The position numbers and the translations under genes were made by a program. Positions 7,533 through 16,125 of a stretch of 19,062 nt of DNA are shown in pieces. The notes under the pieces were generated by a model. The model saw nothing but the letters and a program-made list of their open reading frames with translations, searched no databases and was not told where the DNA came from. How positions within the stretch are numbered: position 1 is the first letter of the stretch; every line of letters starts with the position of its first letter. This stretch comes from an uncultured Acetatifactor sp. (GTDB lineage Bacteria > Bacillota > Clostridia > Lachnospirales > Lachnospiraceae), in assembly GCA_910578995.1 (NCBI GenBank), contig CAJTSY010000077.1, positions 1-19,062 of the forward strand, read 5' to 3'.

Positions 7533-7642
7533 CAGTCGATACGATCCTCCCTGCTGATTACGGGCCAGCACCTCCCCCTGAAGATATTTTCCGGAAGCCC
7601 TGTGGGCGGTCTCTCCAGTCCGTGCCTTCTGTAGCGCCTCAT
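7532..7642 (-). pseudogene. Kinase remnant bridging the regulator and acetyltransferase
   Basis: A 36-codon frame starts at an ATG overlapping the regulator's TGA, as an intact kinase gene would. It runs into RHGLERPPTGLPEN and then frameshifts. The plus-strand interval 7571-7625 matches 6634-6688 inside the kinase gene (encoding GLERLLAGLPEKYLLGEV) at roughly 48 of 55 positions, with one single-base deletion. So this is the collapsed 5' part of a related kinase gene: start codon retained, about 130 codons deleted. Its stop overlaps the acetyltransferase start (TGATG), so ribosomes could pass from regulator to acetyltransferase through it. Confidence 0.75.
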
Positions 7643-8250
7643 AACCGATACCCGACACCTCTGACTGTCCGTATATAGTCGCCTGCCCCCAGTTTTGCCA
7701 GTTTTTCACGGAGCCTGTTTATGTTCACATACAAAGTATTCTCATCAACATAAAGACTGTTCTGCCACAGATCCTCTATCAGCTCCTCTTTGGCGCACAG
7801 CCCTTTTTCCATCAGGCACGCCAGGATACGGGTTTCGTTTTTGGTGAGCTCCCTGCTCTGCCCGTCCCTGTACACAGTCAGTTCCGCCAGATTCAAAGTC
7901 AGATCCCGCGCCGTCATGACGCTTCTGCCCTTTCGCTTCAAAAGCCTGGCTATGCGCGCCAGAAGCACGGCGGAATTATAAGGTTTCCGGATATAATCGT
8001 CCGCCCCCACGCCGAAGCCCAGGAGCTCATCCTCCGCCGAGTCCCTTCCCGTCAGGAAAATCACGGGGATATCCCACTGCGTCCGCAGCCGCCGGCAAAT
8101 TTCATAGCCGCTTTCCCCCGGCAGGTTCACGTCCAACAGAGCCATGTCACAGGGCGGCTCGCTGACAACCCTGTAGCCGTTTGCACACAGCAGCCGTGTC
8201 AGTTCCGCTCTGACGCTTTCATCGTCTTCCGCCACCAGTATTTTCTCCAT
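7639..8250 (-). CDS. OmpR-family response regulator with shortened receiver
   Basis: A 203-residue regulator. The receiver carries the acidic pair in VAEDDES, phospho-acceptor Asp40 in LLDVNLPG, Thr67 in FLTGRD and Lys89 in IRKPY; the C-terminal winged helix runs from about 110 to YIRTVRGVGYRL. OmpR-type regulators are usually 220-235 residues with the acceptor near position 52. Here beta2 (GYRVV) is followed by only about seven residues before beta3 (MALLD), so helix alpha2 is essentially missing. A perfect AGGAGG lies very close to the ATG (two bases). Context makes it the BceR-like regulator of the transporter operon at 2364-5061. Whether it still folds and accepts phosphate is doubtful. 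Confidence 0.88.
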   Translation of the reverse strand: MEKILVAEDDESVRAELTRLLCANGYRVVSEPPCDMALLDVNLPGESGYEICRRLRTQWDIPVIFLTGRDSAEDELLGFGVGADDYIRKPYNSAVLLARIARLLKRKGRSVMTARDLTLNLAELTVYRDGQSRELTKNETRILACLMEKGLCAKEELIEDLWQNSLYVDENTLYVNINRLREKLAKLGAGDYIRTVRGVGYRL

Positions 8251-8383
8251 ATCCTCCTTCTTCCATTTCTTCCAGTCTTATGCCGCTATTCTAATTCTTT
8301 GCTTCTATCCATTTGGTCTATTCCAGTATAACTCAATTTCCATCGAATTCTCCTGTCTGACACCTTCCCCTTTCAATTTTCCA

Positions 8384-11068
8384 TTATCGGGACACCTCCG
8401 AATAGGAAATCACCGCGTCATTTTTCTTCATAAACAACAGCCCAAAAGACCCTGCCCCGCAGTTACTGGCAATGGCGGCAGACGCTTTCTGCAGGTAAAC
8501 CCGCTCAAAAGGACAATACTGCCGCACCAGTTCCTGAATATACTGAAGGCTCTCTTCGTCCATTCCCGCATAGGTGATGAACAGGAGCCGCTTGTCAATG
8601 GCCCTTGTATTGACAAGCACTTTCCGGATATACCGCTTCATCACATGATGGAAACTGCCCATCTCCATGCTGCCCACCGCCATCCGGCTTTTCCGCAGCA
8701 CAATGACAGGATGCAGCAGCAAAGCATCGCACAATACCTGCACATTCCGGGAAATCTGCCCCGCCCGGCACATCATATGGGTGCTGTCAATGATAAAGGC
8801 TGAGGAGATATAGCGCCGCAGCTTCTTCACGGTCTTCACAATCTCGTCCCTGGAAGCATGGTTTTCCGCCATATAAGCCGCATACAGCACGGACAGCCCC
8901 AGGCTGCTGGAGAGATGCCCGGAATCCACCACTGTCACGTTTTCAAAGGATTTCGCCGCCTCCAGGGCATTGCGGTATCCCTCGCTGACATGCTTTGCCA
9001 TGGTGATATGGATCACATTCTGCGCCTCCGTCAGTCTCTGGGCGAAAAACCGTTCATAATCCTCCACATCCGGCGGCTGGGAAAGGGCGCTCTTACCCTC
9101 CGTCATATGGGAAAGCAGCTCATCCGCCATCAGCTCCGTATCATCCAGAAACCGCCCCTGCTCCGTGCACACATAATACGGGCATACACAGATGCCGAAC
9201 CTCTTCTTCAGGTCTTCCGGCAAGTCGCACACACTGTCCGTGGTGACCATCAGGGAAATCCGTTTCGCCTGTTCGAAAATCAGCACATCCTTTCCGATTT
9301 CGGACTGGCTTGCCGTCTCGCTTAACATTACCAGTTCCTTGGGAAGGATGCTCATCACCGCGGCCTCAAGCATGGCGCCGCTGATGGGCTTGGCCAGATA
9401 GCCGCTGAACCCCTCCTTCCGGTAAAGCATCTGATTGTCGCTTCCCGCATTGGCCGTCAGCGCGATTACAGGCACATCCTGGCATAATCCTCCGGGTTGG
9501 GAATGGAGGGCATGGAGACACTCTATCCCGTCCATCTCGGGCATCATGTGGTCCATCAGAATACAGTCATAATGCTGATACTGGGTCAGCCGCAGGCAGT
9601 CCGCGGCACTGGAAGCCGTATCAATCTGAATCCTGGTATCTGACAGCAGCTTGCTCACCACCATCAGGTTCATCTCGTTGTCATCCACCACAAGCAGATG
9701 GGCATTGGGCGCCTCAAAGCTCTTCTGGTACTGCTCCCCCTCATGAACCTTCCTGCGGGAACTTAAAGTAAATGTACCCAGTTCACGCTCGCTCATGATA
9801 TCCTGCTCCAAAGTTACCAGGAAGGTGGAGCCGTTCATGTAGACACTATTGACGCTGATTTCGCCCCCCATCAGCTCCACAAGCTGCTTGACGATGCTAA
9901 GGCCCAGTCCGGTGCCCTCGATATGCCGGTTCCGCTTCTCGTCCACCCGCCGGAAAGCATCAAAAATATAGGGGATATTCTCCTTTTTCACCCCCTGTCC
10001 CGTATCCTCCACGGAATACCAGACACGCACCCGGTTCACCCCCACACGCTCACAGCGCACGGACAGGGTAACGGTACCTTCTTTTGTATATTTCACAGCG
10101 TTGTTCAGCAGATTCACCAGTACCTGCTTGATGCGCACCTCGTCGCCGCAGAGCATACTGGGAATGGAGGGATCCACATGCAGCTTGAACTCAAGCCCTT
10201 TTTCCCTGGCCTTAATCCAGATCATGTTCACAATCTCGGAGAAAAGCTCCCCTGTTTCATAGGACACATTCACAATCTCCATTTTGCCCGATTTGATTTT
10301 GGACAAATCCAGAATATCGTTAATCAGCGTCAGCAGCATCTTACTGGCGCCCTGGATATTTCTGGCGTTCTCCGCCACCTCATCGGAAATAGCCTCCCGC
10401 AGAATCATCTCGTTCAGCCCGATAATGGTGTTGATCGGCGTGCGGATCTCATGGCTCATACTGGAGAAAAAATGATTCTCCGCCTGGTTCAGCTCCTCAA
10501 TCTCGTGCTTCTGCTGTATGGTCAGCTTCTTCTCCTCCTCATAGAGATAGTTCTGGAACAGAAGCAGCACACTGGTGAGGAAGCCCGCCACAATAACGGA
10601 ACGGGCAGAGTCAAAATAAGCCTGGGCCTCGGTGTTTGGCAGAACCAGATTCGGATAAAAATAGGCTAGATAATAACAGCACAGAGTTTCCGCCACACAT
10701 AACAGAAAAAACACTCCCTTTCGCTTCCCCTCCAGGGTAATGCTGATATAGATGAAGCAGAGCACGAACCATTCAGGCACTCCGCCGTAAAGCCCTCCTC
10801 CGGTAAAAAACACCACGGGAAACAGCAAAAGCAGCATCACCACCGTAGCCGTGGCTCCCGTGTTGATACAGTCCCTCTGGATACTTACCTTCGCCACCAC
10901 ATACATGAAAATCAGACAAGCAGGCAATATCAGCAGATTCGCCGTAAACCTGCCAAGAACCAGGATAAAAATCAGCGCAATCATGCTGATGCCCGTCACC
11001 AGGCGGAACATCCGCTCCCGCAGGCTGATTTTGTGGTCAAAAATGATTTGCAGCCATTTTTTAAACAT
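8384..11068 (-). CDS. Hybrid histidine kinase fused to a DegV/FakB-like domain
   Basis: An 894-residue membrane kinase. About six hydrophobic helices span 22-175, followed by a short coiled coil. The H-box SSMSHEIRTPIN has His206; the N-box is VLVNLLNNAVKYT and the G2 box EGTGLGLSIVKQL. A receiver (455-575) has VVDDNE, acceptor Asp506 in LMDHMMPEMDG and Lys560. Residues 605-880 then form a whole DegV-type domain: VTTDSVCDLPED, SQPPDVEDYERFF, VVDSGHLSSSLGLSVLY, a CRAGQISR segment matching the usual L-x-x-GGRI-x-x, LLHPVIVL and CGAGSFGLLF. DegV/FakB proteins bind a fatty acid. Usual FakB headgroup residues appear changed (T of TSQP is Leu662, SGTY is SEGY at 695, the late His is Asn869). GGGAG precedes the ATG. 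It is probably the last gene of an operon. Confidence 0.9.
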   Translation of the reverse strand: MFKKWLQIIFDHKISLRERMFRLVTGISMIALIFILVLGRFTANLLILPACLIFMYVVAKVSIQRDCINTGATATVVMLLLLFPVVFFTGGGLYGGVPEWFVLCFIYISITLEGKRKGVFFLLCVAETLCCYYLAYFYPNLVLPNTEAQAYFDSARSVIVAGFLTSVLLLFQNYLYEEEKKLTIQQKHEIEELNQAENHFFSSMSHEIRTPINTIIGLNEMILREAISDEVAENARNIQGASKMLLTLINDILDLSKIKSGKMEIVNVSYETGELFSEIVNMIWIKAREKGLEFKLHVDPSIPSMLCGDEVRIKQVLVNLLNNAVKYTKEGTVTLSVRCERVGVNRVRVWYSVEDTGQGVKKENIPYIFDAFRRVDEKRNRHIEGTGLGLSIVKQLVELMGGEISVNSVYMNGSTFLVTLEQDIMSERELGTFTLSSRRKVHEGEQYQKSFEAPNAHLLVVDDNEMNLMVVSKLLSDTRIQIDTASSAADCLRLTQYQHYDCILMDHMMPEMDGIECLHALHSQPGGLCQDVPVIALTANAGSDNQMLYRKEGFSGYLAKPISGAMLEAAVMSILPKELVMLSETASQSEIGKDVLIFEQAKRISLMVTTDSVCDLPEDLKKRFGICVCPYYVCTEQGRFLDDTELMADELLSHMTEGKSALSQPPDVEDYERFFAQRLTEAQNVIHITMAKHVSEGYRNALEAAKSFENVTVVDSGHLSSSLGLSVLYAAYMAENHASRDEIVKTVKKLRRYISSAFIIDSTHMMCRAGQISRNVQVLCDALLLHPVIVLRKSRMAVGSMEMGSFHHVMKRYIRKVLVNTRAIDKRLLFITYAGMDEESLQYIQELVRQYCPFERVYLQKASAAIASNCGAGSFGLLFMKKNDAVISYSEVSR

Positions 11069-11143
11069 GTCAAACTCCCACTGTCCGTTCGGGAAAAACC
11101 CCGTCCCCTCCCGGACACATATTTATAAAATGTAATCTTTCAC

Positions 11144-13834
11144 TTATAAATTGGCAATACTTTCGCACACTTCCTCATACATCTGCCGAAGAATGCTGTG
11201 GTTCTCCCTGATGAAGGCCTCGTCGCCCTCCTTGCCTGCCATCTCCAGTTCCTTCGCCTTGGCGGAAAGGGCTTCCGCGCCGATGGTCAGTGCCGTGCTC
11301 TTCAGGGCATGGGCCTTGATGCCGTAATCCGTCCAGTCGGCGGCCTCATAGTAGCTGTTCAGCTCCGCCTCCTTCTCCGCCCTCTGGTCATGGAACATGT
11401 GTAGCATCTCCAGATAAAACCCGTCGTCCCCTCCGCAGTAATCCAATCCCACACTTACGTTGATGCCTGCACGCACAAGGGAACCGTAGGCAGGAGCCTG
11501 TTCCTGCGCAGGTGTATCCGCCCCGTCCATATTTCCGGAGCGGTACTCCGCCGTTGCCGTATCCTTGTTTCCGGAACGGTACCCGGACGCTTCTTTTTCC
11601 TTATCTCCGGAGCGGTGCCCGGACGCTTCTTTTTCTTTATCCCCGGAGCAATGCGCGGCTTCCTCCCCTGCGGCATCCCCCTCTCCCACAGCGCCTGCGG
11701 AGTCCGGTTCACCTGCCCGGTCCGCAGCCTCTCCTTCCCGTGCTTCCCGTGCCGTCTCCTGTCCCCCAGGCCCCGCATCATACTGCAGGCATTCCTCCGG
11801 CAGCACCCGGCGCAGCACCCGCTCCAGGACAGAGCGCTCTATGGGCTTGGGGATAAACTCGTCAAATCCCTCGTGACGGAACATTTCCCTGGCCCCGCTG
11901 ATGGTATTTGCCGTCAGGGCGATTACCGGAACCTCCCGGTACATTCCGTTGTCCAGTTCCCGGATGCGCCGTAGCGTCTCCACACCGTCGAAACCAGGCA
12001 TCATATGATCCAGGAATACCACATTATAGGCAGTCCTGGCGCACAGCTCCACCGCCTCCCTGCCGCTTAAGCAGGTATCAACCGATATGCCGTAGCTGCC
12101 CAGGACTCCTTTTGCCACCAAAAGGTTCATCTCCTCGTCGTCCACAGCCAGTACCTTCACGTCCCTGCAGGTAAAAGGCCTGCGCCCTGCCGCCTGGGCC
12201 TCCTCGAAGTTGTTCCCCTGTTCGTCGCCTCCGATCAGGTTTACGATGGACAGTGCAAAGAAAGGCTTGCGCAGCACAAGCAGGCGGCTGTCCGCATCCA
12301 GGACAAAATCCTTCTCCGCAATCACCGCCACCGGAACCGTCTCCGCCAGTTCCTCATAATAAGGAGGATTGGCCATATATTCCCTCTGGGCTATGAAGAT
12401 ATGGGTCAGCTTGTGATCCCTCTGCAGCTTCAGCAGCCCCTCAAAATTGTGCGCCTGATAGCCCTCAATCCCAAGGCCCTCCACCAGATGCAGAATCATC
12501 CTGTCATAAAATCTTCTCACCTCATCCCTGCTGTACCGCTCCGGCTTGAAAAAGCAAGCAATACACAGCTTCTGGGAATTGGGAAACTGAATACAGGGCG
12601 TATCGTCCTCCACCCCCTGGGGAATGGTGATATGTATCTGCATGCCCTGCTGTTCTCTGCTCTCAAAATGAATAAAACCGCCCATGGCATGCAGCAGGCC
12701 CCTGGCTATGGGAATCCCCAGGCCCAGTCCGCCCACATAACGGCGGCTTCCGGAATCCGCCTGATAGAAATCATCGATAATCTGCCCCAGTTGGGACTCG
12801 TTCATGCCGATACCGGTATCATAGAGGTCAATCGCAAGGTTAATCCCGTAGCTCTCCCTCCGGAAGCCGATGCACAGGCCGATTCCGCCCTCCTCCGTAA
12901 ATTTCAGGGAATTTTCCACCAGGATTCTCAGGACATGGGATATCTTCTCCGGATCGCCGATCAGTACCGACGGCACCCTGGGGTCAATGTCGAAGACCAT
13001 CTCCAGATTATTGCCTCCGCTCTGCAGGGCAGTCATGGCCATGATGTCGTTTATCACCGACGTAATCCTGTAAGGCTCCTGGACCGCCGCCAAAGTGCCT
13101 TCTACGATCTCCGTGTAGTCAAGTATATTGCTGATCTGGCCTGACAGGCGCTTCCCTGCCATCTTGATGGAGCGCAGGTTCTCCTGAATCTCCGGGGATA
13201 TTTCTTTTCCCAGTGCCACCTCGCTGATGCCGATTACCATATTGACAGGCGTGCGCAGCTCATGGGACACATTGGACAGGAAATCCGCGTTCTGTTGTAC
13301 CGCTGTAGCCAGCTGGTCCTGCATGCTGTCGTATTTTGCCCGCTCTCCCTGCCTCCTGTTGATACGGTATCTTGTGACAATCAAAGAGCCTGCCACCGCG
13401 GCGGCCCCCATCAGCAGGCGCAGCGACTCCCTGTCAGCCATGCCGCGGCCGATGGTGCCCAACAGCAGAAAGTGATACAAAATCTGCGCTGCATACAGGC
13501 CTACGGCAATAAACAGGAGACGCTTCCTGTTCAGCAGTGATAGCAACAGCAGTACCACACAGGTCATCATGGGGATGTCATGCAGACAGGATTCGTGAAC
13601 CCCAAAGAAGAAAAACTCGACCAACAACAGTCCCGTACAGATATTTTCATACAGTATATCCGAGCCCACTCTCCCGATGTGGAGCCACCAGACCGCCATG
13701 CAGCCCAGGACCATCAGGAGAACCATCCACAGCTCCCAGGACATGGTCAGCGCGACCAGTCCCAGAAACAGGGTCAAAATGCTGAGAGTCCCTGCCATAA
13801 GCAGGTGAATGCTTGTCTGTGATTCCGTCCTCAT
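11144..13834 (-). CDS. Hybrid histidine kinase with pseudo-receiver, receiver and HPt
   Basis: An 896-residue multi-domain kinase. Six or seven hydrophobic segments lie between 10 and 155. The H-box LSNVSHELRTPVNM has His191, with the N-box LRILVENSLKF and the ATP lid GGLGLGIPIARGL. A receiver-like domain (about 420-535) has no phospho-acceptor Asp but keeps the LRKPF end, so it is a pseudo-receiver. A true receiver follows (558-680; VDDEE, Asp609 in FLDHMMPGFDG, Lys663). A Glu/Ala/Gly-rich linker with a 12-residue tandem repeat (729-768) leads to an HPt domain with AHALKSTALTIGA, His842. The ATG overlaps the stop of the preceding receiver gene (ATGA). This architecture supports a His-Asp-His-Asp relay whose final acceptor may be the stand-alone receiver. 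Confidence 0.93.
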   Translation of the reverse strand: MRTESQTSIHLLMAGTLSILTLFLGLVALTMSWELWMVLLMVLGCMAVWWLHIGRVGSDILYENICTGLLLVEFFFFGVHESCLHDIPMMTCVVLLLLSLLNRKRLLFIAVGLYAAQILYHFLLLGTIGRGMADRESLRLLMGAAAVAGSLIVTRYRINRRQGERAKYDSMQDQLATAVQQNADFLSNVSHELRTPVNMVIGISEVALGKEISPEIQENLRSIKMAGKRLSGQISNILDYTEIVEGTLAAVQEPYRITSVINDIMAMTALQSGGNNLEMVFDIDPRVPSVLIGDPEKISHVLRILVENSLKFTEEGGIGLCIGFRRESYGINLAIDLYDTGIGMNESQLGQIIDDFYQADSGSRRYVGGLGLGIPIARGLLHAMGGFIHFESREQQGMQIHITIPQGVEDDTPCIQFPNSQKLCIACFFKPERYSRDEVRRFYDRMILHLVEGLGIEGYQAHNFEGLLKLQRDHKLTHIFIAQREYMANPPYYEELAETVPVAVIAEKDFVLDADSRLLVLRKPFFALSIVNLIGGDEQGNNFEEAQAAGRRPFTCRDVKVLAVDDEEMNLLVAKGVLGSYGISVDTCLSGREAVELCARTAYNVVFLDHMMPGFDGVETLRRIRELDNGMYREVPVIALTANTISGAREMFRHEGFDEFIPKPIERSVLERVLRRVLPEECLQYDAGPGGQETAREAREGEAADRAGEPDSAGAVGEGDAAGEEAAHCSGDKEKEASGHRSGDKEKEASGYRSGNKDTATAEYRSGNMDGADTPAQEQAPAYGSLVRAGINVSVGLDYCGGDDGFYLEMLHMFHDQRAEKEAELNSYYEAADWTDYGIKAHALKSTALTIGAEALSAKAKELEMAGKEGDEAFIRENHSILRQMYEEVCESIANL
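11533..11660. repeat. 36-bp tandem repeat in the kinase linker
   Basis: Units begin at 11533, 11569, 11605 and 11641 (the last partial), an exact 36-base period that keeps the reading frame and encodes 12-residue copies of the type SGDKEKEASGHR. The two middle copies are nearly identical. The repeat lies between the receiver and HPt domains, so copy number would change linker length. Confidence 0.9.
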
Positions 13835-14193
13835 TCCTTCTCAAACTCCTTTTCCACCCGCTCCAGCAGGCTCTTGGGGATGTAAGGCTTCTTCAGGTAA
13901 TTCACCGCCCCCATCCGGATGGCCGTCATCACATCATCCTCATATCCGGAAGCCGTCAGAAAAATCACCGGGATCTCCAGTCCGTCCTCCTTCATTCTCT
14001 CAAAAGTCTCGATGCCGTTCATGCCCGGCATGGCGATATCCAGGAGAACCAAATCGATCTGTTCGTCTTTCAGCTTTTCAAGCGCCTCCTGCCCGGACTC
14101 CGCCAGGAGCACCTCATAATGCTTTTCCAAAATCAGGGTTGTTCTCCTTAAATTCATTTTGTCGTCATCCACAACCAAAATACGTTTCTGCAT
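13831..14193 (-). CDS. Stand-alone receiver domain protein
   Basis: A 120-residue single-domain response regulator (CheY/Spo0F-like) with no output domain. The acidic pocket is in VVDDDKMN, the acceptor Asp52 in LVLLDIAMPGMNG, Thr80 in FLTASG and Lys102 in LKKPY, so the phosphorylation site is complete. AAGGAGG lies ten bases before the ATG. It is the first gene of the operon and overlaps the following hybrid kinase by four bases. Known roles of such proteins are as phosphate shuttle or sink between kinases and an HPt, or as an allosteric switch on a partner protein. Here the HPt in the next gene is the natural partner. Confidence 0.93.
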   Translation of the reverse strand: MQKRILVVDDDKMNLRRTTLILEKHYEVLLAESGQEALEKLKDEQIDLVLLDIAMPGMNGIETFERMKEDGLEIPVIFLTASGYEDDVMTAIRMGAVNYLKKPYIPKSLLERVEKEFEKE

Positions 14194-14295
14194 ACAGCAC
14201 CTGCCTCCTTGTTTCTTCCTATCGATTTTCTGCCGGATATTTCAATACTGCAGGACAGAAAAACGGTGGGACAAAAAATCCCGACACATATAAAA

Positions 14296-14325
14296 ATTAT
14301 ACCATATTGCAGCAGGTGTCCGCAA
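14296..14325 (-). promoter_or_regulatory. Promoter of the phosphorelay operon
   Basis: On the minus strand TTGCGG (14320-14325), an 18-base spacer and a perfect TATAAT (14296-14301) with a TGG extension lie about 100 bases upstream of the receiver gene. It is the only clear promoter for the three-gene set ending at 8384. The untranslated leader of roughly 95 bases shows no structure I can name. Confidence 0.75.
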
Positions 14326-14379
14326 TGTAACTTTTGGACGAAAAAATAAAAAATATATTAAATTTTTAGATTTTATAAC

Positions 14380-16125
14380 TTATTCCAGGACATATTTCTC
14401 ACGAAATTCCTGGAACTTCCTGCGGAACGATTCACTGCCGTCCCGGAACTCCCGCAGGTGCTCGTGGAGGCTTAAGCTCTGCTGCGCCATGTCCAACATA
14501 CAGCCTGCAATGTTGGAACAGTGGTCCGCCGTCCTCTCCAGATCCGTCAGCAGGTCAGACCACACGAATCCTGCCGTGATGGAACAGCCGCCCTGCTGCA
14601 TCCTCCGGATGTGCCTGGTCCTCATCTCCTCTTTTAACCGGTCTATTACCTGCTCCAGAGGCTCCACCGCCGCCGCGGCCTCCAGGTCCTGCTCCAGAAA
14701 TGCCCTCGCAGACAGCTCCAGGATCTCCCCCACCGCCCTGCAGAGCACCTGTAGTTCCCCGCGCGCCGTATCGGTAAACTTCCGGTCTTTGTCCGCCATC
14801 TCCTCCGCGGCCCGAAGCAGGTTCACCGCATGGTCAGAAATCCGCTCGAAATCCCCGATAATCTTTAACAGCTTCGCCGCTTCCGTACTGTCCGCCGCGG
14901 AAATCCGCAGGGCGCTCAGCTTTACCAGATAGGTGCTCAGGATATCTTCATAGTAATCCGTCTTCTCCTCCTTCAGCCGGATGGAATCCGCCAGTTCCGG
15001 CGTCAGGGCTCCCAATGCTTCCATGGCTTCCTTCAGGGACGCCACGGACAGCTCCGCCATGGAGCCGGTAACCCTGTGGCAGCGCTCCAGGGCAATAGAA
15101 GGTGCCGCAAAGAGACGCTCGTCCAGTTCCATATATTCTTCTGTCTGCTTCTCCTCCGGCACCATACTTGTGACCAGTTTCTCCAGTGCGCCGGACAGGG
15201 GCAGCATCAGCAGCAGGCACAGGATATTGAAAACCGAATGGGCCGCCGCAATACCCAGAAGGGACGCGGGCTCGTCCAGGAAATACAGATGGAAAATCCC
15301 CCTGGCAATACAGAATGCCGTCAGCCATACCGCTGTTCCGATGCAGTTGAAAGACAGATGCACCATGGCCGCCCTTTTGGCATTCTTATTGGCGCCCACC
15401 GAGGAGAGCATGGCGGTAAGGCAGGTGCCGATGTTCTGCCCCATGATGATGGGAATCGCCGCCCCATAGGAGACCTGCCCCGTCACCGCCAGTGCCTGAA
15501 GGATCCCCACGGATGCGGAACTGGACTGGATGAGAGCCGTCAGCACCGCTCCTGCCAGGACTCCCAGGATGGGATTCCGGAACATGATGAAGAACTTCTG
15601 GAAGGCCGGAAGCTCCCCTAAGCCGGATACCGCCCCGGACATGGTTTCCATGCCGAACATCAGCGTGGCAAAGCCCAGAAGGATCAGCCCGGTATCCCTC
15701 TTTTTCTCCCCCCTGCAGAACATGTACAGGATAATTCCCCCAAAGGCCAGGATGGGCGTGAAGGAGGAGGGTTTCAACAGGCGGATGTACCAGCTGCCGC
15801 TGTCAATTCCCGCCAGGCTTAATATCCAGGCAGTCACCGTGGTGCCCACATTGGCGCCCATAATCACATTGACGGCCTGCCGTAATGTCATAAGCCCTGA
15901 ATTGACAAATCCCACCACCATAACCGTGGTAGCGGAAGAACTCTGTATTACCGCTGTCACCACAAGCCCCGTCAACAACCCGGCCGCCTTTCCTGTGGTA
16001 AACCTTCCCAAAAGGCTTCGCAGCTTCCCTCCTGCCCTGCGCTCCAGGGCCTGGCCCATGATGTTCATACCGAATAAAAACAGGCTTAAACCTCCGATCA
16101 GTGTCAGTCCGTTAAAAATATCCAT
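14380..16125 (-). CDS. Na/Pi cotransporter fused to a PhoU-like domain
   Basis: A 581-residue membrane protein. The two inverted Na/Pi-cotransporter repeats are visible through QSSSATT (61-67) and QSSSASV (200-206), each within a helix, with GANVGTTVT and GQNIGTCLT following. Eight or so membrane helices end near residue 310. The C-terminal part (about 345-560) is helical with a PhoU-like pattern, including FERISDHAVNLLRAAEEM and LERTADHCSNIAGCM. This is the bacterial PF02690 plus PhoU architecture (YjbB type), for sodium-coupled phosphate movement across the cytoplasmic membrane. In E. coli YjbB the direction is thought to be export. AGGAGAAG precedes the ATG. It is transcribed like the antiporter upstream, with a gap of 282 bases. 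Confidence 0.93.
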   Translation of the reverse strand: MDIFNGLTLIGGLSLFLFGMNIMGQALERRAGGKLRSLLGRFTTGKAAGLLTGLVVTAVIQSSSATTVMVVGFVNSGLMTLRQAVNVIMGANVGTTVTAWILSLAGIDSGSWYIRLLKPSSFTPILAFGGIILYMFCRGEKKRDTGLILLGFATLMFGMETMSGAVSGLGELPAFQKFFIMFRNPILGVLAGAVLTALIQSSSASVGILQALAVTGQVSYGAAIPIIMGQNIGTCLTAMLSSVGANKNAKRAAMVHLSFNCIGTAVWLTAFCIARGIFHLYFLDEPASLLGIAAAHSVFNILCLLLMLPLSGALEKLVTSMVPEEKQTEEYMELDERLFAAPSIALERCHRVTGSMAELSVASLKEAMEALGALTPELADSIRLKEEKTDYYEDILSTYLVKLSALRISAADSTEAAKLLKIIGDFERISDHAVNLLRAAEEMADKDRKFTDTARGELQVLCRAVGEILELSARAFLEQDLEAAAAVEPLEQVIDRLKEEMRTRHIRRMQQGGCSITAGFVWSDLLTDLERTADHCSNIAGCMLDMAQQSLSLHEHLREFRDGSESFRRKFQEFREKYVLE

